Source of the DNA: Clostridioides mangenotii TR
GTDB lineage: Bacteria > Bacillota > Clostridia > Peptostreptococcales > Peptostreptococcaceae
Assembly: GCF_000498755.1 (NCBI RefSeq)
Contig: NZ_AXUS01000009.1
Location: forward strand, 44,110-108,109
Reading direction: 5' to 3'
DNA length: 64,000 nucleotides
This document shows, piece after piece, positions 17,749 through 25,880 of the stretch; position 1 is the first letter of the stretch, and every line of letters starts with the position of its first letter. The position numbers and the translations under genes were made by a program. The notes beneath the pieces are model-generated. The model saw nothing but the letters and a program-made list of their open reading frames with translations, made no database searches and was not told where the DNA came from.

Positions 17749-18954
17749 TAATTTCCCCCTCTTTCTTTTAGTACTGCTACTTTTTCTAACTTGTAGTTAT
17801 CTTTCAAAGCTATTACCTCACCATAATAACTAGAATTATTACTGTTACAATAATTTGCAAAAATATTTCCCTGTGTATCTGATGAAATGCTAATACCTCC
17901 ATATCACTTATGCCCATACTCCCAAATCACTTCTCCTGAAGGTGACAGTTTTATCACCTTTCCTCTACCATCACTATTCATGCTCACATAAATATTTCCT
18001 TGTGAATCTAATGAAATCTTAGTTATATTGCCTACTACTAAATACTCCCATATTACTTCTCCTAATGATGATAGCTTTGTCATTTTATTACTGAGTCCTA
18101 TATATGCGTTCCCTTGTAAATCTAATGAAATACTAACGACAGTACCTACTACTGAAACTTCCCACATTACTTTTCCTAATGATGATAGTTTTATCACTTT
18201 ATTACCAAGTCCTAAATAAGCATTACCCTGTATATCCGATGAAATACTACTAATTCCAACATCTAAAGAATACTCCCACATTACTTTTCCTAATGCTGAA
18301 AGTTTTATCACTTTAGAATAATTAGTGGGTTTTACGTATACACTACCTTGTAAATCTGCTACTACTATGTTCTTACTGCCCGATATAGAATACTTCCATA
18401 CTTGAGAGACTTTATACTGGCAAGTATAACAGTAGGGTCTATTTTTAAAGTTATAGTAGAAGTATTTACAACCATCAGAATTACTCTAACAAATAAATCC
18501 TTTACACAACCATCATCGACTACTGGTTTATAAGTCTCTGGGTATTTACCTATAGCTAATAATTCGCCTGCATCGTCGAATATCCCAACTTCTCTAACTG
18601 TGAAACCACCGGAGCTACCTGGTAACGCAGTTTCAACAACTATCCAGTTAGAGTTATTTTCGTCTATTTTTATGTTGCTTATATTTCCTTACCACACTTT
18701 ATTTTTTAACTCTGTTTGTTTTTCTTGAGGGTCGTATTGACTGCCTCCGCCATCCCCGAGCTGCATCTTAGTAACTTAACTTTTTCTCCCATTGCCGTTG
18801 CGTTTGCTATCTTTGCTTTCCCTACTTCTGCAAGTTCTGTATTTGTAGGTTCCAACATATTGAATAAAAAAGAACCCTCGCCTTTGTAAACTGGTAGGTC
18901 TACACTATTAAGAGTTCTTTCAGTTATATTTTCAAAAGTTTGTTTATTATACAT
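17748..18954 (-). pseudogene. Chimeric remnant: baseplate J N-terminus joined to a tail fibre with beta-propeller repeats
   Basis: Residues 1-43 (MYNKQTFENITERTLNS to N-T-E-L-A-E) are the start of a baseplate J (XkdT-type) protein. They continue in frame into V-G-K-A-K-I-A-N-A, the N-terminus of a DUF3751-type tail-fibre protein. Breaks follow: a missing base near 18770, TAA for GAA at 18691-18689, a frame change near 18420, and TGA at 17906-17904. Between them are the intact fibre domain (T-V-R-E-V-G-I-F-D-D-A-G-E-L) and four or five ~39-residue repeats of the type K-L-S-x-x-G-K-V-x-W-E with S-x-D-x-Q-G-N-x-Y. The C-terminus ends at 17748. This is non-functional debris of tail genes. Confidence 0.8.
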
Positions 18955-19369
18955 TCAATTCCACCTCCCCATAAACTGTACGGCAGTGTATTGTTAAATT
19001 AAAATTATCTCCAATTAACTCACTATTTTTTACAGTTACTTCTAATATATAGGGATTCTTTTCTAAAGACTCCTTTACATATCTTTTAGCCTCTGCCTCT
19101 GTTAGCCCTTTAGTATATTTCTGTCCTATTAATTCAATAAGATCTGTGCCATAATCCCAGCTATATATGTCATGTTCTTTTCTATTTGTTTTAATACATT
19201 TATATATCCATACCTTTATTGCTTCGTTTCCTTCTACTAATATAAAATCATTATCTTTTATAATTGGTTCGTCCTTTTCAAAATCCCAGGCAACATCTAC
19301 GAATAGTGGCAATTGCTCGTTGCTTGGTAGGGTATAGTCCCCTGAAACAAAAGGAAATACAGATATCAT
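18947..19369 (-). CDS. Phage baseplate protein, DUF2634 (XkdS-like)
   Basis: A 140-residue protein (MISVFPFVSGDYTLPSNEQ) with W-I-Y-K-C-I-K-T-N-R and Y-S-W-D-Y-G-T-D-L-I-E-L-I-G, the hallmarks of DUF2634/XkdS. It is related to the T4 gp25-like baseplate wedge. It overlaps the DUF2577 part upstream by four bases and the J remnant downstream by eight, the normal tail-gene order. It appears intact. Confidence 0.8.
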   Translation of the reverse strand: MISVFPFVSGDYTLPSNEQLPLFVDVAWDFEKDEPIIKDNDFILVEGNEAIKVWIYKCIKTNRKEHDIYSWDYGTDLIELIGQKYTKGLTEAEAKRYVKESLEKNPYILEVTVKNSELIGDNFNLTIHCRTVYGEVELNV

Positions 19370-20792
19370 GCGTCCACCACCTTACAAATAATAATAAATT
19401 TTTCCCCTCGATGATACATTAATACTTCATCATTTATACTCAAAGTTGTATTCATATATTCATTACTTATGTTTAAATGAGAATTAATTTGTAAGTTCTG
19501 TTTATACAAGGTCATAGTACTTGCATTAATAGTAGTATCTATTTCTAATGGATTTATCTTTCTAACTCTCCCAATTTGGATCGGATTGTAATTATAATAT
19601 TTGCCCGCTTCTCTCATAAAAGATACAAGTTCATTAATAGAATCTTCTTTTGCCTTATCTATACTATTTATCTCAGGTCTTTTATCTGCAATACTTACAA
19701 GTGTTGGCTTGCCTTCAGGCTTGGCTATCATATTTGCTAAGAGTTCATTAAATGCTTTCTTACCTAATGTTTTTTCTAGATCTGTTATTCCTTTTAAAGC
19801 TTGTGGTTTATAAATAACATCTTCCGTAAATTCATTTTCTTTTAATACTTCTGCGACTTTAGTTTCATCTGTGTATTTTCTGTTGCTTCTACCTTCTACA
19901 AGTTTAAATCCAGGATATTTAATACCTTTGTTTTCTGCCTGCTTAAGTGCAAAGTCTTGTATATCTTTAAGCCAATCAGTTACATCTTTAGCCCAGCAAA
20001 GTATGTCCGCTATTTCAAATTCATTAAGAGTATCCTCTTCTGCAAAATCGTACTTCTTTGCTAGTTCTATATTGTCAGAAGCTCTTTTTCTACAATCGTT
20101 TTTAGCTTTACAAAATCTACAATGATCGCCACTTATATATTCACCTTCTCCGTTGTAAGCCATTTCCGCCTTAACTTTTACTTCGTCAGCCCATGTAAGT
20201 AGAGTGGTTAACTCTAATTCCTCGTTCGAAATGTTATCTAGTCTAGGTTGTATAATTGTCATTTTTACCTTTTCTATATCATAGAGGAAACCAAATTCGG
20301 AGTAAGCCCCTAGCCATAAAGCCTAAGCTGTGGATTACCTTCTGCAAATACTGGAACGCCTTTACCATATTTGAGATCCATTATATGCAGTGTGTTATCC
20401 GCTATAGCTACAACATCTCCAGTGCCAAACCCATCAGGTACCCAATCACTAAAGTCAACTCTTTGTTCTAGAAATACAATTACATTTTTGTTAGTTGCTT
20501 TTAACTCGTTTACAAATTCAATTACTGAATTAGCATAACTTTGCACATATTCCTCAAGTTCTTTACTGTAAAAATCATTCTCTTTTAGCTTTTTTAATTT
20601 AGTATTAAAACTTCTCTTCTTTATATAGTCGTATTCTAAAGAAAGTAATAGCTCTCCATACTTATGCGCGAATGTACCCTCTTCTGCATATACACTTGTT
20701 GTATTCTCGTAGTTCCCTTCTAGTTTCACAGAAGGTGTACAAGCTAACCATCTACTAGCACCACTGGCACTTAATTTAGCATGTTGAGTCAT
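19366..20792 (-). pseudogene. Chimera of DUF2800 nuclease and DUF2577 baseplate gene, frameshifted
   Basis: From 20792 the product is a DUF2800 RecB/Cas4-like nuclease (H-A-K-L-S-A-S-G-A-S-R-W, I-M-D-L-K-Y-G-K-G-V), normally an early replication gene. At 20311 one T is lost in L-Y-G-L-G-A-Y, and the frame resumes to D-H-C-R-F-C-K-A-K-N-D-C, the iron-sulfur Cys cluster. Near 19640 it passes in frame into a DUF2577 tail protein (Y-N-P-I-Q-I-G-R-V-R-K-I-N-P-L-E-I). An early gene therefore joins a late one, so a single deletion removed the replication, packaging, head and most tail genes between them. Confidence 0.8.
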
Positions 20793-21204
20793 TACAGTTT
20801 CTCCGCTTCTGCCATTACTTCAGCGAAGTATTTTGGATCTAGTGCGGATATTTTCTCAGCTCCAAACTTTGTAACTAAGGCTTTTACTTCTTTCTGCTTT
20901 CCTGCTCTAGCCAATATAGTAAGTTTTTCTCTTACATCTTCTAGTGTGTACTTTGTTGTCTCTGTTTCCTTTTCTACTTTTGTTTCTGTTGTTCCGTCTA
21001 CTACTGCTGTTTCTTTGGCTTCTTCTATCTTGTTAACTACTTCATTAGCCATTGTTTTTACATCTACATCTTTTGATATTTCGGGTGTTGATAGGTTTAC
21101 TACTTTTGTACCTTTATTTAATAAAAAATCTAATTTTGAATAATGTTTGTAAGTAAATCTATTATCTTTGAATCAGTTTTTAAAACTATTGTATTTTCGC
21201 TCAT
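20792..21204 (-). pseudogene. Phage early protein, frameshifted
   Basis: ATG 21204 begins MSENTIVLKTDSKIIDLLT. Near 21148 the frame changes and continues K-H-Y-S-K-L-D-F-L-L-N-K-G-T-K-V-V-N-L to the C-terminus L-T-I-L-A-R-A-G-K-Q-K-E-V. It overlaps the DUF2800 start by one base (coupled). An internal ATG at 21052 could give an 86-residue product. The function is unknown; it sits where phages keep single-strand-annealing accessory genes. Confidence 0.6.
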
Positions 21205-21280
21205 TTATAAATTCCCCTCTCTGTGTTATAATGTTGCTAAGTTAAAGTTTAGTAGTACCTAAAAGTGTTAGTTGTGGCGA

Positions 21281-21592
21281 CTAGCACTTTTTCTTTTTCT
21301 GTAATAATAGTTCGTATTCGATTCTTGGGTAGCGTTCAATTATCTTATTTTTTACAGACAATGTTAAATCGCTTAATGTTTTGTATGAACCGTTAAATAT
21401 ACGCGAATTAGTATTGACAAATGCGCATGAGTTTAAGTTTAAAAGAACATACTCCGATTCATTATTAACTCCTCTCCATAGTGCAACTACATATAGTGAA
21501 CGTGCAGTATTCCTATGTTCTAACTCCACAATATCCCCCAAATGTAAAACTAACTCATAATCTATTGTTTTGGTAATTATATTCACGCTCAT
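21281..21592 (-). CDS. Phage hypothetical protein
   Basis: A 103-residue protein (MSVNIITKTIDYELVLHLGD) with a short beta-rich core and a basic tail ending K-K-K-K-C. The ribosome-binding site is TAGGAGGA. It belongs to the leftward early operon. No family is recognised. Confidence 0.6.
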   Translation of the reverse strand: MSVNIITKTIDYELVLHLGDIVELEHRNTARSLYVVALWRGVNNESEYVLLNLNSCAFVNTNSRIFNGSYKTLSDLTLSVKNKIIERYPRIEYELLLQKKKKC

Positions 21593-21604
21593 TCCTCCTA
21601 ATTT

Positions 21605-21724
21605 TTAATATAAGTTTCTTACTACTTTTAAAGTTTGTTTAAATTCCTTGATTCCTTCAAAACTGTAATCGAACACCCCCTCAATGCAAAGTTCTTTGTA
21701 TATTTTAAAATCTGTATATTGCAT
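21605..21724 (-). CDS. 39-residue phage protein
   Basis: MQYTDFKIYKELCIEGVFDY and 19 more residues, from an ATG with a perfect AAAGGAGG site. It is packed between neighbours in the early operon. The function is unknown. Confidence 0.5.
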   Translation of the reverse strand: MQYTDFKIYKELCIEGVFDYSFEGIKEFKQTLKVVRNLY

Positions 21725-21773
21725 TTTAAAAACCTCCTTTGCTAATCCTTGTCCTTTTCTCCAAACCATAAGT

Positions 21774-21863
21774 TTAGTTCATACAGTCTCTAAAGCAGCG
21801 ACCAAGACACTTGTCCTTTTCTAGTCTGCAAGTATGACAACATCTAGTTTTATACATTTTCAT
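21774..21863 (-). CDS. 29-residue Cys-rich phage peptide
   Basis: The frame after TAGGAGGCG reads MKMYKTRCCHTCRLEKDKCL and then G-R-C-F-R-D-C-M-N. Seven residues are Cys (C-C-H-T-C, C, C, C), a small metal-binding knuckle. It is too short for confident family assignment but has a strong ribosome-binding site and fits the gene spacing. Confidence 0.45.
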   Translation of the reverse strand: MKMYKTRCCHTCRLEKDKCLGRCFRDCMN

Positions 21864-21919
21864 CGCCTCCTACGGCTTGTCCATTTTTTACTTAAGAAGT
21901 GCCATAAGCACATCTTGTA

Positions 21920-22120
21920 TTAACCTGTTACAGATTCACTTGCTAGATTCTTTAATATGTCTATGTTTACTTTCTTGACCTCTTCAAGTACTTTGTCATT
22001 TTCTTCTTTAGAATGTTTTGCGTAGCTTATAAAAACACTGCTGTTACCTACCTTGTATAATCTATCCCACATAGCCCCATCGTTATCTTGAACATTTTGT
22101 CCAACTAGTTCTGCTGACAT
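21920..22120 (-). CDS. Phage hypothetical protein
   Basis: A 66-residue protein (MSAELVGQNVQDNDGAMWDR) preceded by TAGGAGGT. It reads as a small soluble protein with a Lys/Glu-rich helix at the end. No family is recognised. Confidence 0.55.
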   Translation of the reverse strand: MSAELVGQNVQDNDGAMWDRLYKVGNSSVFISYAKHSKEENDKVLEEVKKVNIDILKNLASESVTG

Positions 22121-22162
22121 TTTAATTTACCTCCTATTAGTTATTTAATTTACTATTAATTT

Positions 22163-22429
22163 CTAGCTAAGTATCTTTCCGAAGTCTCTATTTTTGTTCT
22201 CTGCTATGAACCTATTAAGCTCTGAGTTGCTTATCTTATAGCCGTTAAGTTTCATTGCAAATATCTCTTCGTCTTTAATTAGCTCTCTTACTGTTACATG
22301 CCCTACGCCAAGTCGTTTAGAAACTTCATCTACAGTTAGTAAAAAGTCATTTGGGCTAAGCTGTTTTAATAAAGAGAACAGTTCCTTCTTAAGCTTCTTA
22401 TCATTAAATGCCGTATCCAACATAATCAC
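22163..22429 (-). CDS. Excisionase-family helix-turn-helix protein
   Basis: An 88-residue MerR/Xis-like DNA-binding protein. Residues 29-80 (L-L-T-V-D-E-V-S-K-R-L-G-V-G-H-V-T-V-R to S-E-L-N-R-F-I) are the standard excisionase-type domain in which a Tyr/Ile-Ser turn selects DNA. It could be the excision factor of this element or an early regulator. It follows the antirepressor gene by 15 bases. Confidence 0.75.
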   Translation of the reverse strand: MIMLDTAFNDKKLKKELFSLLKQLSPNDFLLTVDEVSKRLGVGHVTVRELIKDEEIFAMKLNGYKISNSELNRFIAENKNRDFGKILS

Positions 22430-22443
22430 CCCTTCTCGCTAAT

Positions 22444-23214
22444 TTAACTTGCTACAACACCATATTTGATTGCCATTTCCTTCACTATAGCTACTTCGGT
22501 TAACTTCTTGTCATCTGCTATTACATCTAAGTTATTAAGCTTGTCCCTTTTTGATTTACAAACTCCGTTTTCTGCCTGAGTTTTCTTCTTATTAGTTAAC
22601 CTAATACCTAATCTACAAGCCATGCGTTGTTCTAATATCTCATAGTTCTCACGTCTTAAATCCTGTATATGGCTAAGATTACCTAACTTCCTAGCCATAG
22701 TCGCGATTAGTCTGCTTGTATCCTCTCTCCAATTTGTTGAATTAAGAGCAACTACATCTCTTATTCCCTGGATGTCTTGTTTAGTGTCTGCTATATCCTG
22801 TTTGATTTGCTTTTGCTCTAGTTCTGTATTAGCAATTGCTTTGTATAGACTGTTAAACATCTGTAGTTCGGGGCTAAGTTGTGTAGTATCTAAAGACAAT
22901 TGTTTGTATTTATTCTCAGCTTCTATAAAGTATAGTCTAACCTGCTTTCCTTTTTCGCTTCTTTGAATCATTGAGATTTCTTTTGCCATGTCTATTTTGA
23001 TTGCGTGGTCTGTGTATTCGATTTCATTGCCTTGAGCTGTTACTCTTTTTTGAGTAATAGCTACATAGTCGGTATTTTCAACAAACCCGTAACCCACCAT
23101 TCTTTCAAACCAATCATTGTATCTCGTTTTAATTTCTAAAAACTCGTGTAGTTCTCTACCGCTTACTAATTGTTCTTGATTTTCGTTTACTTCAATTTTA
23201 ATTAAGTTATTCAT
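22444..23214 (-). CDS. Phage antirepressor (AntA/AntB domain)
   Basis: 256 residues from ATG 23214 (ribosome-binding site GAGGG); an in-frame upstream ATG at 23262 lies within the preceding gene. Residues 1-95 are an AntA domain: V-S-G-R-E-L-H-E-F-L-E-I-K-T-R-Y, W-F-E-R-M, T-D-H-A-I-K-I-D-M-A-K-E. A middle coiled coil and a C-terminal ORF6C/KilA-C-like domain follow. Such proteins release phage repressors during induction. It belongs to the leftward early operon under the Cro-side promoter. Confidence 0.8.
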   Translation of the reverse strand: MNNLIKIEVNENQEQLVSGRELHEFLEIKTRYNDWFERMVGYGFVENTDYVAITQKRVTAQGNEIEYTDHAIKIDMAKEISMIQRSEKGKQVRLYFIEAENKYKQLSLDTTQLSPELQMFNSLYKAIANTELEQKQIKQDIADTKQDIQGIRDVVALNSTNWREDTSRLIATMARKLGNLSHIQDLRRENYEILEQRMACRLGIRLTNKKKTQAENGVCKSKRDKLNNLDVIADDKKLTEVAIVKEMAIKYGVVAS

Positions 23215-23230
23215 ATTTATTCCCTCTTTT

Positions 23231-23416
23231 CTAGTTAATTGTATTTTCTTTTCTAAGTACATGTTCTAATCTTTGTGTATAATCCATTGGAACTTTTAAT
23301 TTCTCTAAATCCTGAACTATTGTACAAGAATTAATAGCATTAACTATTAGATCAACTCTTTCTTCATCAAGATTTTGTAGTTTGCTTAGAGCCCTTAGTA
23401 TTTTCCCCTCTTTCAT
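23231..23416 (-). CDS. Small phage early protein at the Cro position
   Basis: 61 residues from ATG 23416, the codon after GAGGAGGTGGAGAA: MKEGKILRALSKLQNLDEER. It is helical and charged. It is the first gene of the leftward operon, but no clear helix-turn-helix is seen, so Cro function is only positional. Confidence 0.6.
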   Translation of the reverse strand: MKEGKILRALSKLQNLDEERVDLIVNAINSCTIVQDLEKLKVPMDYTQRLEHVLRKENTIN

Positions 23417-23437
23417 TTCTCCACCTCCTCGTTGTGT

Positions 23438-23538
23438 TGTTGAACACATTATATCTCATATTTTTTGTATCTGTCAATACAATTTTTGGAAATTATTTAT
23501 TTTTTTGTGTTGAACAATACAATAACATAGTGTATAAT
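23438..23538. promoter_or_regulatory. Divergent CI/early promoters with paired operators
   Basis: Leftward promoter: TTGACA (23477-23472), 18-base spacer, TATAAT (23453-23448). Rightward promoter for the repressor: TTGAAC (23510-23515), 17-base spacer, TATAAT (23533-23538). The near-palindrome TGTTGAACA occurs at 23438-23446, over the leftward start, and at 23508-23516, over the repressor -35, so it is the likely CI/Cro operator. Confidence 0.75.
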
Positions 23539-23575
23539 CGTATTAAGATAAATAAAAAATAGGAGTTGAAAGGTA

Positions 23576-23974
23576 TTGGATAAATACGCGATAAATAAGA
23601 GAGTTAAACAAATAATGGAGAGTGAAAATTTATCCCAAGCTAAGTTTGGTGAACTACTCGGCGTAAGTCGCTCTGTAATCGCTAACATAGTCTACGAAAG
23701 AACAGAACCGAGTCATTTATTTCTTAACCATCTATGCTCTACTTTTAACATCAGTGAGGAGTGGCTAAGAACAGGTGAAGGTGATATGCACACACTGACC
23801 AAAAATGATGCTCTTCTTGCCGAGGCTTTAGCGAAGATTGCAACTACGGATGACGAGAAAATACACCAAATTGTTACGAATCTTTGTTATTTAGATGAGA
23901 AGTATGTGGATATGGTGTGTGACTTGATTGCTAATTTAGCCGAGGATCAAAAGAAAGCTAAAAAAGAAAAATAA
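23576..23974 (+). CDS. CI-like XRE-family repressor
   Basis: 132 residues from TTG 23576. The helix-turn-helix is at about residues 18-45 (L-S-Q-A-K-F-G-E-L-L-G-V-S-R-S-V-I-A-N-I). It is followed by the usual F-N-I-S-E-E-W-L-R-T-G-E-G phage-repressor signature and a helical C-terminus for oligomerisation. It has no peptidase domain, so RecA-driven self-cleavage is not expected; the AntA protein may antagonise it instead. It is divergent from the early operon and ends in a hairpin terminator. Confidence 0.85.
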   Translation: MDKYAINKRVKQIMESENLSQAKFGELLGVSRSVIANIVYERTEPSHLFLNHLCSTFNISEEWLRTGEGDMHTLTKNDALLAEALAKIATTDDEKIHQIVTNLCYLDEKYVDMVCDLIANLAEDQKKAKKEK

Positions 23975-24017
23975 AAAATAGCTAAAGTAGTTGGTAAAAC
24001 TACTCTAGCTATTTTTA
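23975..24017 (+). terminator. Intrinsic terminator of the repressor gene
   Basis: AAATAGCTA-AAGTAGTT, loop, AACTACTCTAGCTATTT followed by T-rich sequence. Confidence 0.8.
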
Positions 24018-24131
24018 TTTACATATTAAATTCTGTTTTTGTTTGTTAGTCTTTAATAATATCATGTATACTATATTTAGTATTTTGATATCCTCTGTGT
24101 TATCTAACAATTCATGAATTTTTTCTTTCAA
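24015..24131 (-). CDS. 38-residue phage peptide, paralogue of 24219-24353
   Basis: TTG start after GGGGGA: L-K-E-K-I-H-E-L-L-D-N-T-E-D-I-K-I-L-N-I, then a hydrophobic and basic tail. It shares L-K-E-K-x-x-x-L-x-D-x-x-E-D with the next gene on the same strand, so the pair arose by duplication. It resembles the tiny helical proteins common beside phage repressors. Confidence 0.45.
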   Translation of the reverse strand: MKEKIHELLDNTEDIKILNIVYMILLKTNKQKQNLICK

Positions 24132-24218
24132 AGATGAATCCCCCAATCGTTAAGTATTTTATCACTAATAACTGGTTCTTCATCCCAAAACCTGCACCTC
24201 TTGAATGATACAACTATA

Positions 24219-24353
24219 TTATATCAAATGAGTTTTTCTTACGCAAACAAAATAATAACATTTACCTAAACGTTTCTCTATCATACGACATAGTATTCCC
24301 AAAAATCTCATATCTTCTATTTCATCAATTAAATTTTTTACCTTTTCCTTCAA
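24219..24353 (-). CDS. 44-residue phage peptide
   Basis: TTG start after GGAGGG: L-K-E-K-V-K-N-L-I-D-E-I-E-D-M-R-F-L-G-I, with Cys residues and a basic tail. It is a paralogue of the peptide at 24015-24131. The gap upstream (24354-24778) is AT-rich and shows no other supported feature. Confidence 0.4.
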   Translation of the reverse strand: MKEKVKNLIDEIEDMRFLGILCRMIEKRLGKCYYFVCVRKTHLI

Positions 24354-24778
24354 TCGAATCCCTCCATTTTTTATGTACCCGCGCGCGTATCATTTATCTT
24401 TAATAATATTATATCTAGTAATTCCAATAATTTCAAACTCGTGCAAATCCAATTTATGTGCCATATTTAAAAAATAAATACACAGTAACGTACCACAAAG
24501 TACTCTATAGTATCCTACTGTATTCCTATAGTGTTATATAGATTTAATAAATTGGAGGCAAATTTTTTTAAAAATTATTTTTCCTTCATTAATATGTAAT
24601 TCAAATTTTAAATTCTACTCGGTATATTAACTTTAAACATAAAGATCTTTATATAGAAACCAAACATTCGTTCGCAACAATATAATACAATATTTTCCTA
24701 CTTTTTTCAACATAAATAGCTATAATCTTTTTATATTTATGCTATAATTATTAAAAAGATTATAGGAGGATTGAATAT

Positions 24779-24922
24779 ATGGATAATAACAAACCGTTCT
24801 ATAGAAACTTTATATTTCGGATTATAGTGGTAATAACACTAATTACTACTGCCTTTATACCTGGTGTGAGGAATAGTTTTAAAGCAGGTATTGATCGAAA
24901 GTTAAACTCGAGCAGAGACTAG
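24779..24922 (+). CDS. 47-residue membrane peptide
   Basis: ATG 24779 after TAGGAGG gives MDNNKPFYRNFIFRIIVVIT and 27 more residues. It has one membrane segment with positive charges on both sides. TATAAT at 24743-24748 precedes it. A perfect 13-bp inverted repeat (CTATAATCTTTTT at 24720-24732, AAAAAGATTATAG at 24753-24765) brackets the -10 region and ends in the ribosome-binding site. It could be an exclusion or lysis-control peptide of the prophage; no family is known to me. Confidence 0.55.
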   Translation: MDNNKPFYRNFIFRIIVVITLITTAFIPGVRNSFKAGIDRKLNSSRD

Positions 24923-25011
24923 CGATAGATTTTAAACTTATCGTCGATTGTGACGGAGAAGATATACAGATAATTATGATATTAAAAACTATATAAATTT
25001 TTATACTAGAC

Positions 25012-25042
25012 AATAGGCTCTAAATTTTAAGAGCCTATTTTT
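25012..25042 (+). terminator. Intrinsic terminator
   Basis: AATAGGCTC - loop - GAGCCTATT followed by T5, ending the small membrane peptide transcript. Confidence 0.85.
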
Positions 25043-25130
25043 GTTTATTCCGACAATAATTGACATAAATACACTTAAAGCTATGTTATCCTTATGTTGA
25101 ATTTAATTAATTATGGAGGGTATTATTATT

Positions 25131-25733
25131 ATGAAAATGAAACAATGTAAAACATGTAATAACCAAATAGCAAGTAATGCTAAATCATGTCCAAATTGCG
25201 GGGCAAAAAATAAAAAACCAATTTATAAGCGTGCATGGTTTATTATTCTAGCAGTAATCATAGTTGGTAGTATTGGAGCTAATTTAGGTGATAGCAATAC
25301 TGTCGTCACAACTGATAATTCAACCAATACCACAAAACAAGAAACTACTAACGATAACGACGAAATTACAAAACAAGAGACTACTAACAATAACGACGAA
25401 AGTACAAAACAATCTGATAGTAAAGTTCCCGCTGAATACACATCAGCACTTAAAAAAGCAGAAATTTATTCAGATACTATGTATATGTCAAAATCTGGTA
25501 TCTACAATCAGCTAACTTCTGAGCACGGAGAAAAATTTTCTGATGAAGCTGCGCAATACGCTATTGACAATATCAGTACTGACTGGAATAAGAATGCTTT
25601 AGAGAAGGCAAAAATATACCAAGACGAAATGTCAATGTCACCTGCTGCGATTCAAGACCAATTGAAATCAGAACATGGGGAAAAATTCACTGCTGAAGAA
25701 GCTTCTTATGCTGTTGAACACCTTAATGACTAA
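25131..25733 (+). CDS. Zinc-ribbon membrane protein with two Ltp domains (superinfection-exclusion type)
   Basis: 200 residues from ATG 25131, which follows GGAGGG (an upstream in-frame ATG is part of that site). It has a zinc ribbon C-K-T-C...C-P-N-C-G (residues 4-22) and one membrane segment (W-F-I-I-L-A-V-I-I-V-G-S-I-G-A). A Thr/Asn linker with a repeated N-N-D-E motif follows, then two ~45-residue Ltp repeats (A-L-K-K-A-E-I-Y-S-D-T-M and A-L-E-K-A-K-I-Y-Q-D-E-M, each ending in E-H-G-E-K-F). Ltp (PF07553) domains on temperate phages of Streptococcus block DNA injection by other phages. The repeats would face outward. It is an intact cargo gene in a decayed prophage. Confidence 0.8.
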   Translation: MKMKQCKTCNNQIASNAKSCPNCGAKNKKPIYKRAWFIILAVIIVGSIGANLGDSNTVVTTDNSTNTTKQETTNDNDEITKQETTNNNDESTKQSDSKVPAEYTSALKKAEIYSDTMYMSKSGIYNQLTSEHGEKFSDEAAQYAIDNISTDWNKNALEKAKIYQDEMSMSPAAIQDQLKSEHGEKFTAEEASYAVEHLND

Positions 25734-25776
25734 AACTAATATTGATTACATAAGCGATAAATCCAAAGAATAAGAG

Positions 25777-25803
25777 AGCATTGCATTAGCAGTGCTTTTT
25801 TTG
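25777..25803 (+). terminator. Intrinsic terminator of the Ltp gene
   Basis: AGCATTGC - ATTA - GCAGTGCT followed by T7. Confidence 0.8.
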
Positions 25804-25813
25804 TTCATTAATA

Positions 25814-25842
25814 TTGACACGTATATCTATGCGTATTAATAT
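25814..25842 (+). promoter_or_regulatory. hicB promoter with operator-like palindrome
   Basis: TTGACA (25814-25819), 17-base spacer, TAATAT (25837-25842). The spacer contains ACGTATA-TC-TATGCGT, a 7-bp near-palindrome placed as an autoregulation site. Confidence 0.65.
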
Positions 25843-25880
25843 GAAAGTGTAATAACTTTTAAGGGTATGAGGTGATATAA

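Noticed and set aside
23497..23688. 63-codon minus-strand frame over the repressor start
   Set aside because: It runs antisense through the repressor helix-turn-helix and the promoter; the repressor explains the coding signal.
25740..25880. HicA toxin gene upstream of hicB
   Set aside because: The interval holds only a terminator, the promoter and the ribosome-binding site; no frame of about 60 codons.
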